Below are positions 62,356 through 63,239 of a stretch of 63,239 nucleotides of DNA, piece by piece. Source of the DNA: Planctomycetaceae bacterium. GTDB lineage: Bacteria; Planctomycetota; Planctomycetia; Pirellulales; Pirellulaceae. The notes under the pieces are model-generated. The model ran no database searches and was not told the DNA's origin. It was given only the letters and a program-made list of their open reading frames with translations. Both the position numbers and the translations under genes were made by a program. Every line of letters begins with the position of its first letter. The first letter of the stretch is position 1. The stretch spans positions 1 to 63,239 of the forward strand of contig JABJJO010000016.1 of the NCBI GenBank assembly GCA_018660825.1, in the 5' to 3' direction.

Positions 62356-63053
62356 TGCCAATTCTCCCTTTTTAAGAGGTTATAATCTCGCTAATACCAA
62401 TTCCAGTATAGCTCTCTAAGGAAAACCAATGTGAATTAGCACCCCCAACTGACGTGTTCGTAGTTCCTACCCCACCACCCCGACTCCCGGCATGGAAAAT
62501 AGGGCTACAGAAGGTCTGCCTGCTGCGCGGCTTTCTCAGTCGTCTTTATTGTTCGACTTTGATTTCAATTTAGGGAAGACGAAGAAGAATCCCTTAACGA
62601 ATACCGACGGATTTAATGCGCGGTACAAATGGCCCCATAATGTGTGTTCATCCGAACGCAAGATAGAGGCAGCGACAATAATCGAAATGCCGACAATGAG
62701 TGCATCGAGTGAGAAAGAAATAGACAATATTGTTTGGGCTCCTAACGGTGGAAATAATGGTTGCAACGCGACCACGTTCGGCGTACCCCTAAGAACGCCA
62801 TCGACTCCTCGAACCGGACCGCCATTGTTTGGGATTATACGGAAAACCGCACTTCTACCCAAGAGCAGAACGACTACACACCCACCAACCCCTGCTCATG
62901 TGTTCGTAGTTCGTTCCGCACCACCACCGGGTCCCCGGGATGGGGATTGAAAACCCTCCTTCATATAAACCTACGTACATTTGTTATTGATCTCCCGGTA
63001 AGGTAGTATTAGTACTGACCGACGTTCTATTTGTTCAACAATACTCACCAACC
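62356..63053. other. Non-coding stretch with a diverged direct repeat
   Basis: Nearly 700 bp without a convincing gene. A segment of about 55-65 bp occurs twice, at about 62442-62494 and 62880-62942. Both hold GTGTTCGTAGTTC followed by an A/C-rich run (CCACCACC), a C-rich run and end in ATGG. They flank a 400-bp core with overlapping frames on both strands (62492-62950 plus, 62536-62862 minus), the latter without an ATG. This looks like a decayed duplicated unit or a non-autonomous repeat rather than a gene. Confidence 0.4.
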
Positions 63054-63239
63054 ATGTCAGACCACGAAGACAGCCTCGGAGGTGAAACGCTTGACGGCGA
63101 CGCGAAAGCGGATCCCGCTGAACAGTCGCTCGGTGATGGTTCTACGCTCGGTGGAGGCGAGGCTTCATCTCTCAGCGATACAACCGATGGCGAGGGAGAA
63201 AACTTAGCTGCGGGATTGCCAGTTATAGATCTGGGGAAA
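63054..63239 (+). CDS. N-terminal fragment of an acidic-leader protein (3' end outside window)
   Basis: From the ATG at 63054, 62 codons run to the end of the window without a stop. The sequence is acidic and Gly/Ser/Thr-rich ('GGETLDGDAKADPAEQSLGD'), then turns to 'AAGLPVIDL'. Disordered acidic leaders of this type often precede serine/threonine kinase domains in planctomycetes, but no kinase residue is inside the window, so the product is unknown. Confidence 0.5.
   Translation, partial: MSDHEDSLGGETLDGDAKADPAEQSLGDGSTLGGGEASSLSDTTDGEGENLAAGLPVIDLGK

Noticed and set aside
62536-62862. Minus-strand 108-residue frame with a hydrophobic segment
   Set aside because: No ATG, no ribosome site, and an overlapping frame of similar length on the other strand; coding status not supported.
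1-63239. CRISPR arrays, insertion sequences and prophage genes
   Set aside because: No regularly spaced repeats, transposase or integrase frames, or phage structural genes were seen; the reverse transcriptase is retron-like rather than group II intron or DGR, as no maturase domain or variable repeat was found.

Overview
The window reads as chromosomal DNA of a free-living, probably marine, member of the Planctomycetota (Pirellulales-like). The reasons are a PVM-type bacterial microcompartment locus, a planctomycete-style type II secretion operon with an oversized secretin, an eukaryote-like (type 2) isoleucyl-tRNA synthetase, many secreted proteins of unknown function, moderate G+C and frequent absence of clear Shine-Dalgarno sites. 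Most calls rest on motifs read by eye from the translations; no database search was possible.

Layout. 1-414: end of a BON-like protein. 496-19669 (all minus strand): a twelve-gene type II secretion cluster reading secretin-N-domain protein > gspE > gspF > gspG > gspH > gspI > gspJ > gspK > gspL-like (PilM+PilN) > gspM/gspC-like fusion > gspD > lipoprotein. 20238-26141: mixed genes (a gluzincin-like protein, an integral membrane protein, sufE, a ThuA-like protein, an alpha/beta hydrolase). 26286-33354: a nucleoside scavenging island (upp, nupC-type transporter, amidase, cdd, pyrimidine nucleoside phosphorylase, deoC, M24 peptidase). 33621-35798: two unknown proteins. 35922-37777: a retron-like unit. 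37849-42333: sugar and hydroxyacid genes (SMP-30 family, Ldh2-family dehydrogenase, xylulokinase). 42336-51609: housekeeping genes (GT-C-like membrane protein, Nudix, argC-argJ, an acidic protein, ileS, purN). 51906-60537: a complete PVM-type microcompartment operon ending in a strong terminator. 60653-63239: an M28 peptidase, tRNA-Ser(GCU), a small membrane protein, a repeat-bearing non-coding stretch, and the start of a gene running off the end.

The main candidate for an undescribed system is 35922-37777. A promoter (TTGCAA, 17 bp, TATAAT) drives a predicted structured RNA whose core is a 26-bp uninterrupted hairpin. This is followed at once by a 517-residue reverse transcriptase with retron hallmarks (NAxxH, YADD, VTG). 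The enzyme has a predicted N-terminal membrane helix and, after an acidic Ser/Asp-rich linker, a C-terminal beta-rich domain of about 130 residues that I do not recognise. No separate effector gene is present, so the anchor and/or the C-terminal domain may be the effector part.

The microcompartment genes fit the known planctomycete pathway. A class II aldolase splits a deoxysugar phosphate to an aldehyde inside the shell; PduP-like dehydrogenase, PduL and acetate kinase convert it to acid and ATP; a lactate/malate dehydrogenase family enzyme recycles NAD. A small protein of unknown function in the operon carries an encapsulation-peptide-like N terminus and is worth separate study.
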